Part shown: one piece after another, positions 45,990 to 57,249 of the stretch
Layout: every line of letters begins with the position of its first letter
How positions within the stretch are numbered: the first letter of the stretch is position 1
Notes under the pieces: model-generated
What the model was told of the DNA's origin: nothing
Seen by the model: only the letters and a program-made list of their open reading frames with translations
The model's database searches: none
Made by a program: the position numbers and the translations under genes
Source of the DNA: Delphinapterus leucas
Lineage: Eukaryota > Chordata > Mammalia > Artiodactyla > Monodontidae
Assembly (NCBI RefSeq): GCF_002288925.2
Contig: NW_022098044.1
Coordinates: 15,362,462-15,426,461, forward strand
Reading direction: 5' to 3'
DNA length: 64,000 bases

Positions 45990-46580
45990 ATAATTCATTC
46001 AGTATAAAAGTATTTAGCTCTTACTATGTGCCAGGCAAAGTCCCTGCCTTCATGGAGCTAAGTCTAGTGGGCATGTGTTGAAGTTAAAGATGAATTACAC
46101 AACAGTCAGATAAGTGCTAAAGTGAAGATGGGTTTTCTTGGAAGTTGAGGAGTTTAAGAGGGCTTCCTGGAGGATGTTATCATGTGGCTAATGCCAGAGG
46201 ATTCATATTGAGAACCTGGAGGGGATAAGAGTTGAAAACTAGAGAAGTAGGAGTTAAGAGAAGCAGAGAAAAGGGAATATGAATGGACGTGGAGGCAAGA
46301 GATAGCTTAATACATATAAGGATGATCATGAAGGTTCCCCAGTGGAGCAATTAGCCATGAGGTTAGAGAAATATATATGAGCTAGAAGTGAGATAGAATT
46401 GCCATGAAGACATAGGTTAAGAAATTTCTATCTTGAGTACAATGGGAAGGTACTAAACTGTTTCATGCATATGATCAAATTTGGATTTCAGATCACTCTG
46501 GCTACAGTGTAGAGGATGAATAGGTTAAAGACTCATTAGGAAATGGTGTTGCAATACTCCAGGCAAGAGATGAAGGTTTA
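45990..46580 (-). mobile_element. Ancient L2/CR1-type repeat, antisense
   Basis: The start 'ttactatgtgccaggcaaag' and 'catggagctaagtctagtgg' match the reverse of an L2-type 3' end. Further right, 'atcactctggctacagtgta' and 'aatactccaggcaagagatg' belong to an ancient repeat, possibly the same one. The extent is approximate. Confidence 0.5.
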
Positions 46581-46774
46581 ATTTAATAAAAGCTATTCCC
46601 TTGGGGATGGAGAGCAGTGGGAGATTTGGAAAATATGAAGAGGTCGAATTGACAGAACTTGAGGAATATTGGTTGTAGGGTGAGATAGGGAGAGAAATCA
46701 AGGATGAGAGCCATGTTTCTAGCTTTGCGACAGGACATTTTATTTAAGAGCCCAAAGCAGATTTCTTGGAAGAA

Positions 46775-46925
46775 GGGCATAGTCTCTGAAGTCAGACCTA
46801 GATATGTTCTCAGCTCAGCCACTTGCCAGCACTCTGTACCTTTGTATTAATTACTTAATCTCACTGAGCATCAATTATCTGTAAAATGAAGATAATCTTC
46901 TAAGGATTAACTGTACATACAAGCA
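46775..46925 (-). mobile_element. MIR SINE, antisense
   Basis: It shows 'cagctcagccacttgccagc', 'attacttaatctcactgagc' and 'aattatctgtaaaatgaaga' in reverse MIR order. Confidence 0.8.
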
Positions 46926-46979
46926 TGTTGAAAATAACCAAATAGTACCAGTCATATATTTGGACATCAAGAATGACAA

Positions 46980-47350
46980 CTAATACAACTGGCATCTTTG
47001 TGATGTTAAGCCTTTCTACACACAAAGATGGTATATCTCTATATTTATTCTAGTCTTCTTTAATGGCTTTCGGAAAACATCTATTCTAAATTTTGTTATC
47101 ATTTTAAGTGGAATATTCTTTTCATTACATTTCTCTAATTGTTCCTTAGTAGTGGAATAGAAATTCCCCTCTGTGTTGTGATTTTCCATTCATCCAACTT
47201 GATTAACTGTCCTATAATTTCCAATAATTTGTCTATAGATTTTGGAATAGGTTGTATAGACAATTCTGTCATCCATAAAATAAAAGTTTCATTTATTCCT
47301 TTCTAATTCTTATATATTTAATTTGTTATTACAGTGACTAGAGCCTTTAT
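46980..47350 (-). mobile_element. Old L1M, antisense, RT region
   Basis: Text such as 'gatggtatatctctatattt', 'attctagtcttctttaatgg' and 'gacaattctgtcatccataa' follows antisense RT sequence. The last matches the region that encodes the FADD box in intact L1. Confidence 0.65.
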
Positions 47351-47410
47351 ACCAGTGCTGTGTAATAGCAATGTAACATAAGCTCCAGATGTAATTTTAA
47401 AAAATTAACA

Positions 47411-47703
47411 GGGGCTTCCCTGGTGGCGCAGTGGTTGAGAATCTGCCTGCCGATGCAGGGGGCACGGGTTCGAGCCCTGGTCTAGGAAGATCCCACATGC
47501 CGCGGAGCAACTGGGCCCTTGAGCCACAATTACTGAACCTGCGCGTCTGGAGCCTGTGCTCCGCAACAAGAGAGGCCGCGATAGTGAGAGGCCCGTGCAC
47601 CGCGAAGAGTGGCCCCTGCTTGCCACAACTAGAGAAAGCCCTCGCACAGAAACGAAGACCCAACACAGACATAAATAAATAAATAAATAAAATCCAAAAA
47701 AAT
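47411..47703 (+). mobile_element. CHR-type SINE, long form (about 290 bp), with TSD
   Basis: Head 'ggggcttccctggtggcgca', B-box-like 'gggttcgagccctgg', then the family body. It has an extra 3' section ('ccacaactagagaaagccct', 'aacgaagacccaacacagac') and a (TAAA)n tail absent from the other copies here. The TSD aaattaaca occurs at 47402-47410 and 47704-47712. Confidence 0.93.
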
Positions 47704-47712
47704 AAATTAACA

Positions 47713-48830
47713 GACTTTATTTTTGAAAGCAGTTATAGATTTACAGAATAATTGAATGGAGAGTACAGATGGTTCCCATATATCCCTTAATCCCCCATCC
47801 CACAAAATTTCCCCTATTATTAACATCTTGCATTAGGGTGATACTTCTGTTATAATTGATGAACAAATATCGATGCATTATTAACTAAAGTTCATAGTTT
47901 ACATTAGGGATCAGTTTGTGTGGTACATTCTGTGGGTTTTGACAAATGTGTAATGACATGTATCCACCATTACATCATGTAGACTAGTTTCACCGCCCTG
48001 TGCTCCATCTATTCGTCCCTCCCTCTCTCCCTCCCTCAGAACCCCTGGCTATCACTAATCTTTTTACCGTCTCCACAGCTTTGCTTTTTCCAGAATGTCA
48101 TATAGTTAGAATCATACAGTATGGAGCCTTTTCAGATTGGCTTCTTTCACCTAGCAATATGCACTGTTCCTCCATGCCTTTTCATGGCTTGATAGCATAT
48201 TTCATTTTTTGCTGGATAATATTCCATAGTATGAACACACCATGGTTTCTTTATCCATTCACCTATTGAAGGACATCTTGATTACTTCCAAGTTTTGACA
48301 ATTATGAATATAGCTTCTATAAATAGTCATGTATGGGTTTTTGTGCGGACTTAAGTTTTCAAGTCATTTGTGTAAATAACAATCAGCACAATTACTGGAT
48401 CATATGGTAAGAGTATATTTAGTTTTGTAAGAAACCACCAAACGGTCTTCCAAAGTGGCTATACTATTTTGCATCCCCACCAGCAATGGATGAGAGTTCA
48501 TATTGCTCCACATCCTGGTCAGCATTTGGTGTTGTCAGGGTTTTGGATTTTAGCCATTTATAAATTGTTGTTTTAGTTTCTACTTTCTTAATGACATGTG
48601 ATGTAGAGCATCATTTCATACGCTTATCTGCAATCTGTATATCTTTTTTGGTGAAGTGTCTGTTCAGATCTTTTACCTGTTTTTTAATTGGGTTGTTTAT
48701 TTTCTTATTGTTGAATTTTAATAGTTCTTTGTATGTACTTGGTATTAGTCCTTTGTCAGATAAGTGTTTTGCAAAGACTTTCTCCCAGTCTATGGCCTGC
48801 CTTTTCTTTTTTTTTTTCTTGTATCTGTAT
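47713..48830 (-). mobile_element. Old L1, antisense, left half (host of a nested L1)
   Basis: It runs from a 3'UTR ('ctattattaacatcttgcat') through the ORF2 tail ('ataatattccatagtatgaa', 'aaacggtcttccaaagtggc', 'ccacaccagcaat'-type text near 48480) to 'gcaaagactttctcccagtc'. It resumes at about 49180 after a younger insertion. Confidence 0.88.
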
Positions 48831-49179
48831 CTTTTTTTTTTTTTTACATCTTTATTGGAGTACAATTGCTTTACAATGGCATGCCAGTTTCTGCTCTATA
48901 ACAAAGTGAATCAGCTATACATATACATATGTTCCCATATCTCTTCCCTCCTGCATCTCCCTCCCTCCCACCCTCCCTATCCCACCCCTCCAGGCGGTCA
49001 CAAAGCACCGAGCTGATCTCCCTGTGCTATACAGCTGCTTCCCACTAGCTATCTACCTTATGTTTGGTAGTGTATATATGTCCATGCCCCTCTCTCGCTT
49101 TGTCACAGCTTACCCTTCCCCCTCCCCATATCCTCAAGTCCATTCTCTAGTAGGTCTGTGTCTTTATTCTTGTCTTTTT
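48831..49179 (-). mobile_element. Young L1 3' end nested in an old L1
   Basis: A 14-bp T tract, then 'catctttattggagtacaat', 'catatacatatgttcccata', 'gctgatctccctgtgctata' and 'agtccattctctagtaggtc'. Same 3'-end type as the elements at 39.9-40.6 kb. The TSD is unclear because the target was T-rich. Confidence 0.88.
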
Positions 49180-49830
49180 TAAAGTGTTTTTGTAAAGCAC
49201 AAGTTTCTAATTTTAATGAAATCCAACTTATCAGTTTTTTTACTTATGGATCATACTTTTGGTATTTTATCCAAAAAGTCATTGCCAAATGTAAGTTCAT
49301 CTAGATTTTCTCTTATGCCATCTTCTAGGAGTTTTATCTAGGTATTACTTAATATATGATTCCTTCTTTAACATGTGTTATTGAGAAGTACATTTCTAAA
49401 TTTCTAAATAGATGAGGATTTAAAAATTATATTTAAAATTTAACTTCTAACTTTATCACATTTTGTTCTGAAAATGTGTTTTACTTATATATTATTTATT
49501 CTTTGGTATTTGTTAAGGCTTGTTTCATGGCCTGGTAGATAAATAATTTTGTAAATATTCTGTGTGTGCTTGGGAACGATGTATTTCCTGAATTGATGGG
49601 CCAAATTCTACTTACATCCATTAGAGTGAGCTTATTAACTGTGTTTTTGAAGTTTTTTGGTACTTTGTTTGCTTTTTATTGTTTATTTTAAATATCAATA
49701 TTGAGAGGGGTGTGTTGAAATCTCATACTTTGATAATAGATGTATTAATTTCTCTCTGTATTGCTATCAATTTTGCTTTGTATGTTTTGAGCTATGTTAC
49801 TAGGCGTGTACATACATACCTCCCTGGTGA
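49180..49830 (-). mobile_element. Old L1, antisense, right half with internal deletion
   Basis: It continues the ORF2 C-terminal text ('ttttaatgaaatccaactta'). After about 49370 it jumps to endonuclease-region text ('gaatatttgttaaggcttgt'-like near 49510 and 'ggggtgtgttgaaatctcat'). The RT domain is missing, so the copy has lost 2 kb or more. Confidence 0.7.
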
Positions 49831-49904
49831 GTTGACCTTATTATGAAATGACTCTAAAAATACTTTTTAAAATTTAAGTCAACTTTTTCTCATTTTATGT
49901 AGCT

Positions 49905-50010
49905 TGCTGAAGTTCACCTAACTAGCATGTGGCATAACACAATCCACACCCAGGAAGTCTGGTTCTGGAGCCCGTGTTTCTGACCACTGCCCAATGCCTC
50001 CACCTCCAGG
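49905..50010 (+). mobile_element. MIR SINE 3' part
   Basis: It shows 'ttcacctaactagcatgtgg', 'acccaggaagtctggttctg' and 'tgaccactgcccaatgcctc' in MIR sense order. Confidence 0.65.
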
Positions 50011-52283
50011 CATCATCACCTGAGCTGCCCTTTCACTTGTCTTGCTGTCTTCCACATCATCTCTTCCAAGGACCAGCTGTGCCTGCCAATGAAATGGAAA
50101 AAGGGATTTTCCACAGGTTCCAGATGTGACCTCTACGGTTAGAAGAAGGGCTCTTCTAAAAGCCTTTGGCTCCCTCTCTACCCAAAGCTAAACCTGCAAG
50201 TTCCCTATAAAAGTCATCAGTGGCTTTGTTTCTTACAGCTCAGTTTTTTCTAGCTCTGCATCCACCCCTAATGTCTATACTTTAAGTCATTTCACTACAG
50301 TCACCATTTTCATTGTCCTTACCCTGCCCCCTTCACCTTCTATTCTGCCAGCTTCCTTCAGACAATGGATGATTGAATAGTTTGCAAGGATGGAGTTTTG
50401 GACTCTCCGCTGGATGAGACTTGGCTAATCATTGTATGGGCAAGTCTGTCTCCTGCCTCATGTTTGGTCCAGTTTCAGAGAACACAGAACCTAAGTCAGA
50501 GTCTAGCCCTGCAACTTCTCTCTTTACTGGATGCAAAGATAGGCAAGATTTTACCATTAGAGTAGCTCTGTTCTTGCTTTGAAAGTTCATTTTCTCATTC
50601 CTCCTATACATAAATTGTTACACAAATTGCTGTGGAAATTATGCAAAACCAAGATGGAATCTCACTCATAACTTTATTTTGATCTCAGGACTGATGACTC
50701 CACACACACACTTAAGAGGGTATGAAAATTTTATCACTTACATAATGAGAATTTCTGGGGAGGGGAGGGAATATTTTTCAAACTGTTCTAAAAATGGCTT
50801 GAGAGAGCAAGGAAAGGAGCTAGTTTGGGACTTTTATTGTGGCTAGACAGTGAGTCCAGGATGAGGATTCTCACATGCAGGAAGGGGCTTGCATGGATTT
50901 TGAAACTACCATCAGTGCCAAAGAAGGGAACACCCAGACTTTCTTATCAGCTTTCCAAGATGTGAAACAGAAGAGGAAGAGGGAGAAAGTTGTCAGCAGT
51001 CCAACATCAAAAAACGGAATCAAACTTTAGTACAAAAGTTTACAACTCTGCATTGTAATCTCTTTTAGTTGTTTATCACAATAGTTCCACTTTACTGAAA
51101 AGGTCCTCCAAACCCAAGAAATAGTTCAGGTTTCCAAAACCAAAGTTAAAGGAAAGGTTGTTCTCCAAGTAGTCCCAACTCCTTGGCTCATAGTTATTAC
51201 GTGCCTGGGTCTGCCTGAGACTCCAACCAGGGTTGCAAAGACAGCAATCAGTCACAGACATGCAGGTAGTCCCCAAAGCAGCACCCCTAGGTGACTGTAG
51301 TATCCTCTTTCTGACTGTTGGTGAGAGAGGAGCAGATCAGACAGGGAGTAGTTGCCAGCCCCTCAATCTGCAAAAGTGAGCCATGCAAAGAAATTACTCA
51401 AGTCTCCATATCAGGGACTAAGTTCATATATCATCTCACAATTAAGTGACTTTTTTTTGATATTCAGTTCTTCCCATGATTATAACCAAAGGGCAAATTC
51501 TGGACCAGGTAGGAGGATGTGTCACAGGGAAGGGATATTGAGAGGAAGAGGAAGAGGGCAATAGAGGGATAAGTGAGGCATCATCCATCCATTAACCAGG
51601 TAAAGCACTATGGGCAAATTTCCTCCTGCATGACACAATATTCCAGTTGTAGCAGTATCCTTTGGGCAAAATGTAATAAATCTGTTCTTGTTTAACTGGC
51701 AGGTGTTTAGGGTTGTTATTTTGCTTTTGGCAAACCAATAAACAGGGAAATTCGCTCTCATGGAGTAGGGGATATGGGAAGTTCTAGGACAGAGTCTTGA
51801 TTCTTTAGCAGCCAGGAAGGAGTTAAAAAAAGAATCTGTGTGTTTTTGAAAAGAAACTTTGCTGTGCCCCCTCCCCCTGGACGTAATGCACCTCCTGCAA
51901 GGGCAGGTGGGGGAGGGGAGTGCAGAGGCGTGGAGGGGAGCAGGCACCGGCCCAGCCTGAACCAACCACTCTGGATGCTGTTCCACTTCACAGGTCATTG
52001 GCGAGGCTCTTGACCTAAGTCTGATTGCAGATGAGCATAACATAACATAGGCAGAGCATAACAAAGGCAGTTGGATGGCTACTTGCAGGTGATCTCTCTG
52101 AGGGCTGGAGGGATCCTTTTCAAAGGAAAATGTTGGAAGACTGTTACCATGGTAACTCTCCAAGTTCTGAAATGATATAATCAGATAATTCTCTGGAAAG
52201 CAGAGGAAAGGTGGTGGATTTAGCACACAGGAACAGCTAAATTCTACAAGGTGGGTTTTTTTCTTTTTTAAAAATGATAAGTC
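50011..52283. other. Single-copy region with a 234-codon minus-strand ORF
   Basis: No repeats were recognised. An open frame of 234 codons (52226 to 51522, minus) is the longest outside L1. It shows no signal peptide, membrane segment or domain I know. It may be chance, or an exon of an unknown or lineage-specific transcript. A second minus frame (51991-51758) overlaps it, which weakens a coding reading. Confidence 0.35.
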
Positions 52284-52500
52284 TGAATATTAAGAAAGAA
52301 AGAGAAGAGAAAGGAAAGAAGGAAGGAAGGAAGGAAGGAAAAAAAGAAAGAAAGAAAGAAAGAGAAAGGAAGGAAGGAAGGAAGAAGAAGGGAGGGAGGA
52401 AGGAAAAGAAAGGTAACAAAATAAAATAAGATAGAGAAACAGAAGGGTAGGAAGGCAGAAAGAAAGGAAGGAAGGTAGGAAAAAAGAAACATAATTTATT
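52284..52500. repeat. Purine-rich GGAA/GAAA low-complexity tract
   Basis: About 200 bp of A and G in GGAA, GAAA and GGGA units. The open frames on the minus strand across it (Ser/Phe/Pro-rich) are artefacts of composition. Confidence 0.95.
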
Positions 52501-53159
52501 TAAAAGAAATATCCTTGAAAGCAAGAAAGAGCTGCTGTGGAGTTGAAGCTGAGAGAGGGAGGTTTGATTCTCTATGATTTTGACCTTTGTCTTTTATGAA
52601 GATTGATAGATGAGTTCATTCATTTACTCTGGATTTCTACTCTTTATTAGCACTATACTCTATATATTATGAGACATACTTACCTTGATGCAATTAGGTT
52701 ATTATCAGTTTAACATAAGATTTATGCCATTTTGTCTGCAAAGGCAAGCTATTAATGACATTGTAAAATATGACAATTATACACGTGCTTGATATCAATA
52801 ATGAAGCTTATCATAAGCTACTTCTACTTCTAAGACAGTGCAATTTAATCTATTCTGAATAGAAAAAAATTGTCTTGGGAGAAGAATGTTCAAGATGCGT
52901 AGAAGTTGTTTAATTCTTCCACATCCTAAGTCTGTCAAGTGGGTTATTAACTCAACACGCTTGCCCCCTCGCCCTACGTCATACTTGCCTGGTAAAACCT
53001 CACTGAATTTCAATCCAATGCCCTGCCTGTTATGCACAAGCTGAATGTGGTTTGAGAAAAACACACACCCAGGTCGACTGACCAGGGTCTAGTTCAGGAA
53101 CTTACTGAGTTCCCCTCACTGCTAAGGGGCCTTTACATGCAACCCTATCCCCTCACGTG
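52501..53159. other. Single-copy sequence, no gene seen
   Basis: No coding or repeat signal was recognised. Confidence 0.45.
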
Positions 53160-54107
53160 ATTACTTACCCTCTTTTTTCCTCAGGTCTTCAATATAACAT
53201 GCTCACCCTCAGCTTCAGCCAGTGACTCACCCTCATTTTGCTGCATAAGCAGAATCCCTAGGAAGAGTACTTCCTCATTCTCCCAATTCCTTAACTGATC
53301 TTCACCTGTAATGATATCACCTACCTCCTCTCCTGTTACCATAAATTACATGTATCCATGCTGTGGCCCGGGACCAACCCCTCCATATGTGACTGGATCC
53401 CCTACTCCAGAACACTCAAAACCACTAGTTTCACCATCAATCTCATCCTCTCTCTCTTACCTCATCAAGTTCTTCCTCTCTTCTGGATCCTTTTAGGTAG
53501 CATAAAAATGTTACTTTACCTCCCATGTTTAAAACAAAAACATCAACAACCACCTTCTCTTGACTCCTCTAACCCCCAGCCTGCTTTGAATCTTGTTGCA
53601 AAATTCTACTGTTCCCTATGTTCACTGTGGCCTCTTTCCCATTCTCCCACACTCTCTTGAACCAATTCCATTAATGTTTTTTCCCTCACCACTCTAGAGA
53701 AAAAGTTTTTGTAGCAGTTATCAATGAAATCACATTGCTAAATCCACAGCCAATGTGCAGTCTTCTTCATCCTTGACTGATTAGAACCATTTGAGGAGGT
53801 GGATTACTCCCTCCTTCTTGAAATACTTTCTTCCGTTGGCTTCTGAAACATCAGTCTCTTGCTTTTCCTTCAACCTCACTTGGTTTACCTCTCAGCCTAC
53901 TTTTTTTTAAACTCCTTTTCATATTTCAGCCTCTAAATATTGTACTTATCCCTCTGATAGATACTCTGATGATTCCCAAATTTCTACCTCCTGAGCTCCA
54001 GACTTGGGTGTTCAGATCTCCAGGTAACATTTCCACTTGTATGTCTAATAGGCGACTCAAAATAGAGCCCTTGAGGTCTCTCCTACCCACACAAACCCTT
54101 CTCTATC
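53160..54107 (+). mobile_element. L2 LINE, 5' portion (RT-encoding region), diverged
   Basis: From about 53640 the text follows L2 ORF2: 'tggattactccctccttctt', then 'ctttcttccgttggcttctg', then 'tgatgattcccaaatttcta' and 'aacatttccacttgtatgtc'. The part before 53640 is less certain. The MLT1 LTR at 54108 interrupts it. Frames are broken. Confidence 0.7.
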
Positions 54108-54482
54108 AGTACTATGGACTGAATGTTTGTGACTCCCCCAAATTCATAAGTTGGATCCGTAATCCCCAGTGTGATGGCATTTGGACTTGGGGTCTTTAGG
54201 AGGTGGTGAGATTTAAATGAGATCATGAGGATAGAGCTCTCATAATGGATTTAGTGCTCTTTTAAGAAGAGGAAGAGACCAGAGCCCCCTCCACTCTCTG
54301 CCATGTGAGGATACAGAGATGTGGCCGTATGCAAACCAGGAAAAGGGCTCTCATCCGGATTCAAATCTGCCTTGACATCATGATCTTGGACGTCCCAGCC
54401 TCCAGAATTGAGACAAATAAATGTTTGCTGTTTAACCCATCCAGTCTATGGTATTTTGTTACAGCAGCCCAAGATGACAAGA
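54108..54482 (+). mobile_element. Solo MLT1-type LTR inserted in L2
   Basis: It shows 'actatggactgaatgtttgt', 'ccccagtgtgatggcatttg', 'ctctgccatgtgaggataca', 'gatcttggacgtcccagcct' and 'ccagtctatggtattttgtt', the order of the MLT1 LTR. Ends are slightly eroded and no TSD was fixed. No internal viral genes are present. Confidence 0.88.
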
Positions 54483-55375
54483 AATCCAGTATTTCCCATG
54501 CAGTAAATGGCACTACCAAACACCTAACTGCTTGATTCAAAGTCCAAGTTTGGAGTCATCTTTGAATCTTCTCCTCTCATACTTCAAATCCAATTCCCTT
54601 TCAAAATCTGTTGGTTCTGACTTCAAAATATATCCAGAATCCAACTCCTCCTCATCTGCTACACTGTTGTCAGACTCCTTCCAATAACCACCTCACACCT
54701 TGCCTTTGACATCACATAATTTCTCATCTGGTTTCCCTACTTGTGCTTTTACCACAGCATAGTCTCTTGACACAGTAGTCAGAGGATTTCTTTCAAAGTG
54801 AAGTCAGGTCAGGTCATTTCCCTGCTCAAAACCTTCTAGGGACATCTGATCTCACTAAGAATGAAATCCAAATTCCAATCATGTCCTACGAGGCCCTGCA
54901 AGATCTGGCTCCTGTCTACTTCTCAGACCTCATCTCCTATCACTGTTCCTCTTACTGTTTTCCATACACACTGGCCTTGTTTTCATTCTTTAACCACATT
55001 AACCACACTCACAATTCTGTTGTAGTGGTTAGGATACTTTTCCCCTAGATACTCACATGGACTTGCTCTCATTTTATTGAGGTCTTTATTCAAATGTCTC
55101 TTTCTGAGAGAGTCTTTATCTGACCACTCTATATAAATTATTCCAATCTGTCCTCTTACTCTGCTTTATGTTTTTTTACTGTGCTAACCAATGATATATT
55201 CTATATTTATTTATATCTTTCTCATCTCTCATTAGAACGTAAGATCCACAAGAAACTTTGTTTCTTATGTTAATTGCTGTATTCCTGGAGAAAGGATGAC
55301 TTTTTTCACATAGTAGACCCTTAAAATATTTGTTAAGTAGATGAAGGATGAAAGAATGAATGAGATATTATGTTA
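54483..55375 (+). mobile_element. L2 LINE, 3' portion
   Basis: It resumes the L2 reading after the LTR: 'ttggagtcatctttgaatct', 'aaaatatatccagaatccaa', 'tttccctgctcaaaaccttc', 'gccctgcaagatctggctcc', 'ggtctttattcaaatgtctc' and the 3' end 'gatgaaagaatgaatg'. With 53160-54107 it forms an unusually long L2 copy of about 1.8 kb. Confidence 0.88.
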
Positions 55376-56192
55376 GGATCCTTTACTCACAGAGCATCGC
55401 AGTTATTTCTGTGATTCCAATTCCACCGTGGGATTACAAGATTCCGTCTGATGTTGTGCCAGAAAATGAACAATCAGGTCCTTGGTGGTCAACATATCTT
55501 TGGTTATACCTTTGGTTTTATGATGCTATTGTTGAGCATTGATTCCAACTTCCTTCGATCAGCTTCTTGGGCCTCATAAATATCCTACACAAAAGTCATA
55601 AACCCTAGACTCAACATCTACAAACTCCACCTCTTTTTGATATTGCATTCTAGCCAGGCTCCAGTCTCTCCTCTCCATTTCCCACCTCCTTCTCATTCTC
55701 AGTGGAAGATCAAGCTTCCTTAGGAGATGCCATTTCCAGCTCACCATTCAAATAACTTCAAACTGCTGCCTCTTTGGATCTATCAAGAAAATCCCCTCAT
55801 TGAGGCTGGAGAGGTGAGGTAACCCTTTCCTCATGGCTTTGGCCAAGTCTTGTTGATGCCAGAATTTGGAAGAAAGGAGACCACTAGATGGAATCAGGGA
55901 AATAAGATATAACCAGACCTTGAGCAGGGGGTTTCCCTCCCTTTTGTAAGAAATTAAGATTTTTCAGAAATTAGTAATGGGGACACACTGAGGTCGTTTG
56001 GCCTCAGCCCTCAGGCAAACACTCATAAAGGCAAAAGAACTCTGAAGGAGCTAATTCTAAAAGAGTTGTCTTTTAATTGAAATAAGAATATCTCATTGGG
56101 TTGCACTGACTACCCTTAAAGCTGAGAACACTTCATATGTTGTACTTTTCATGCCTCTAGAGGGTTCAAGAGATGACACTGAAGATCAAAAC
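55376..56192. other. Single-copy sequence, no gene seen
   Basis: No repeat or coding signal was recognised. Confidence 0.45.
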
Positions 56193-56202
56193 AGTGTCAC
56201 TG

Positions 56203-56415
56203 GGCTTCCCTGGTGGCGCAGTGGTTGCGAGTCCGCCTGCTGATGCAGGGAACACGGGTTCGTGCCCCGGTCTAGGAAGATCCCACATGCCACGGAGCGG
56301 CTGGGTCCGTGAACCATGGCCACTGAGCCTGTGCATCCAGAGCCTGTGCTCCACAACGGGAGAGGCCACAACAGTGAGGGACCTGCATACCGCAAAAATA
56401 AAATTAAAAAAAAAA
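56203..56415 (+). mobile_element. CHR-type SINE with exact 10-bp TSD
   Basis: Standard head, B-box-like 'gggttcgtgccccgg', the family body and an A-rich tail. The TSD agtgtcactg occurs at 56193-56202 and 56416-56425. Confidence 0.95.
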
Positions 56416-56425
56416 AGTGTCACTG

Positions 56426-56849
56426 TTTTGACCAAAAATGTTCACTCGTTTTTGTCATGGCCTGGACTTGTATCTCCTAGGCTTGATGGTCTTTTGCTGT
56501 GGAATTTATCTGAGAAGTTACTGGTCTGCCTCCCTAGGTGAACTCTTTATCAGTTGCTTCTTGGAGTGAATTTCTAAGAGTTGAATCATCCCAGTTCTTG
56601 GCAAAAATTGAAATGCAACCCTTAACAAGTCATTTGTGATGACATGGGAATGGAATGGAAGAGCTGAGCAGCAGCTCTTTGGCTCTGTGCCTACAACATA
56701 ACTACCCTGATAAATACCAAACATAACTTTTTTCTCCACATGACAGGTGGATATTTAAAAGAATACATCATTAAAGCATAACAAAGATGTTAGAATCAGA
56801 AAGACATTGATTCACAGATACAAAGCACATTCTAGTCACTTGTTACCAT
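56426..56849. other. Single-copy sequence, no gene seen
   Basis: No repeat or coding signal was recognised. Confidence 0.45.
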
Positions 56850-57235
56850 ATTTCCCTGGGTGAGTTCCCTAACTCTCTGAAGACCTATGGTCTCATCTGT
56901 AATATAGGGTTAAAAAATGTCACCTACGGGCTTCCCTGGTGGCGCAGTGGTTGAGAGTCCACCTGCCGATGCAGGGGACACAGGTTTGTGCCCTGGTCTG
57001 GGAGGATCCCACATGCTGCGGAGCGGCTGGGCCCATGAGCCATGGCCACTGAGCCTGTGCGTCCGGAGCCTGTGATCCACAATGGGAGAGGCCACAACAG
57101 TGAGAGGCCCACGTACCACACAAAAAAAAACAAAAACAAAGAAAAAAATGTCACCTACATCATGGAGTTATTATCAGATTGAAGTGAGATAATTAAAAGT
57201 GCTGAGCACAGAGTCTGTCTGTTGTATAGTTCATA
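56850..57235 (-). mobile_element. MIR SINE, antisense, split by a CHR SINE
   Basis: The left part (56850-56911) has 'ggtgagttccctaactctct' and 'gtctcatctgtaatataggg'. The right part (57159-57235) continues with 'atcatggagttattatcaga' and 'taattaaaagtgctgagcac'. Removing the SINE and one TSD copy joins them in correct MIR order. Confidence 0.82.
56928..57142 (+). mobile_element. CHR-type SINE with exact 16-bp TSD, inside a MIR
   Basis: Standard head, body and CAAAA-rich tail. The TSD aaaaaatgtcacctac at 56912-56927 and 57143-57158 is identical, so the insertion is fairly young relative to its host MIR. Confidence 0.96.
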
Positions 57236-57249
57236 TTCAAAAGTTAGTT

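Noticed and set aside
52237..52524. Ser/Phe/Pro-rich minus frames
   Set aside because: They are read from a low-complexity purine tract.
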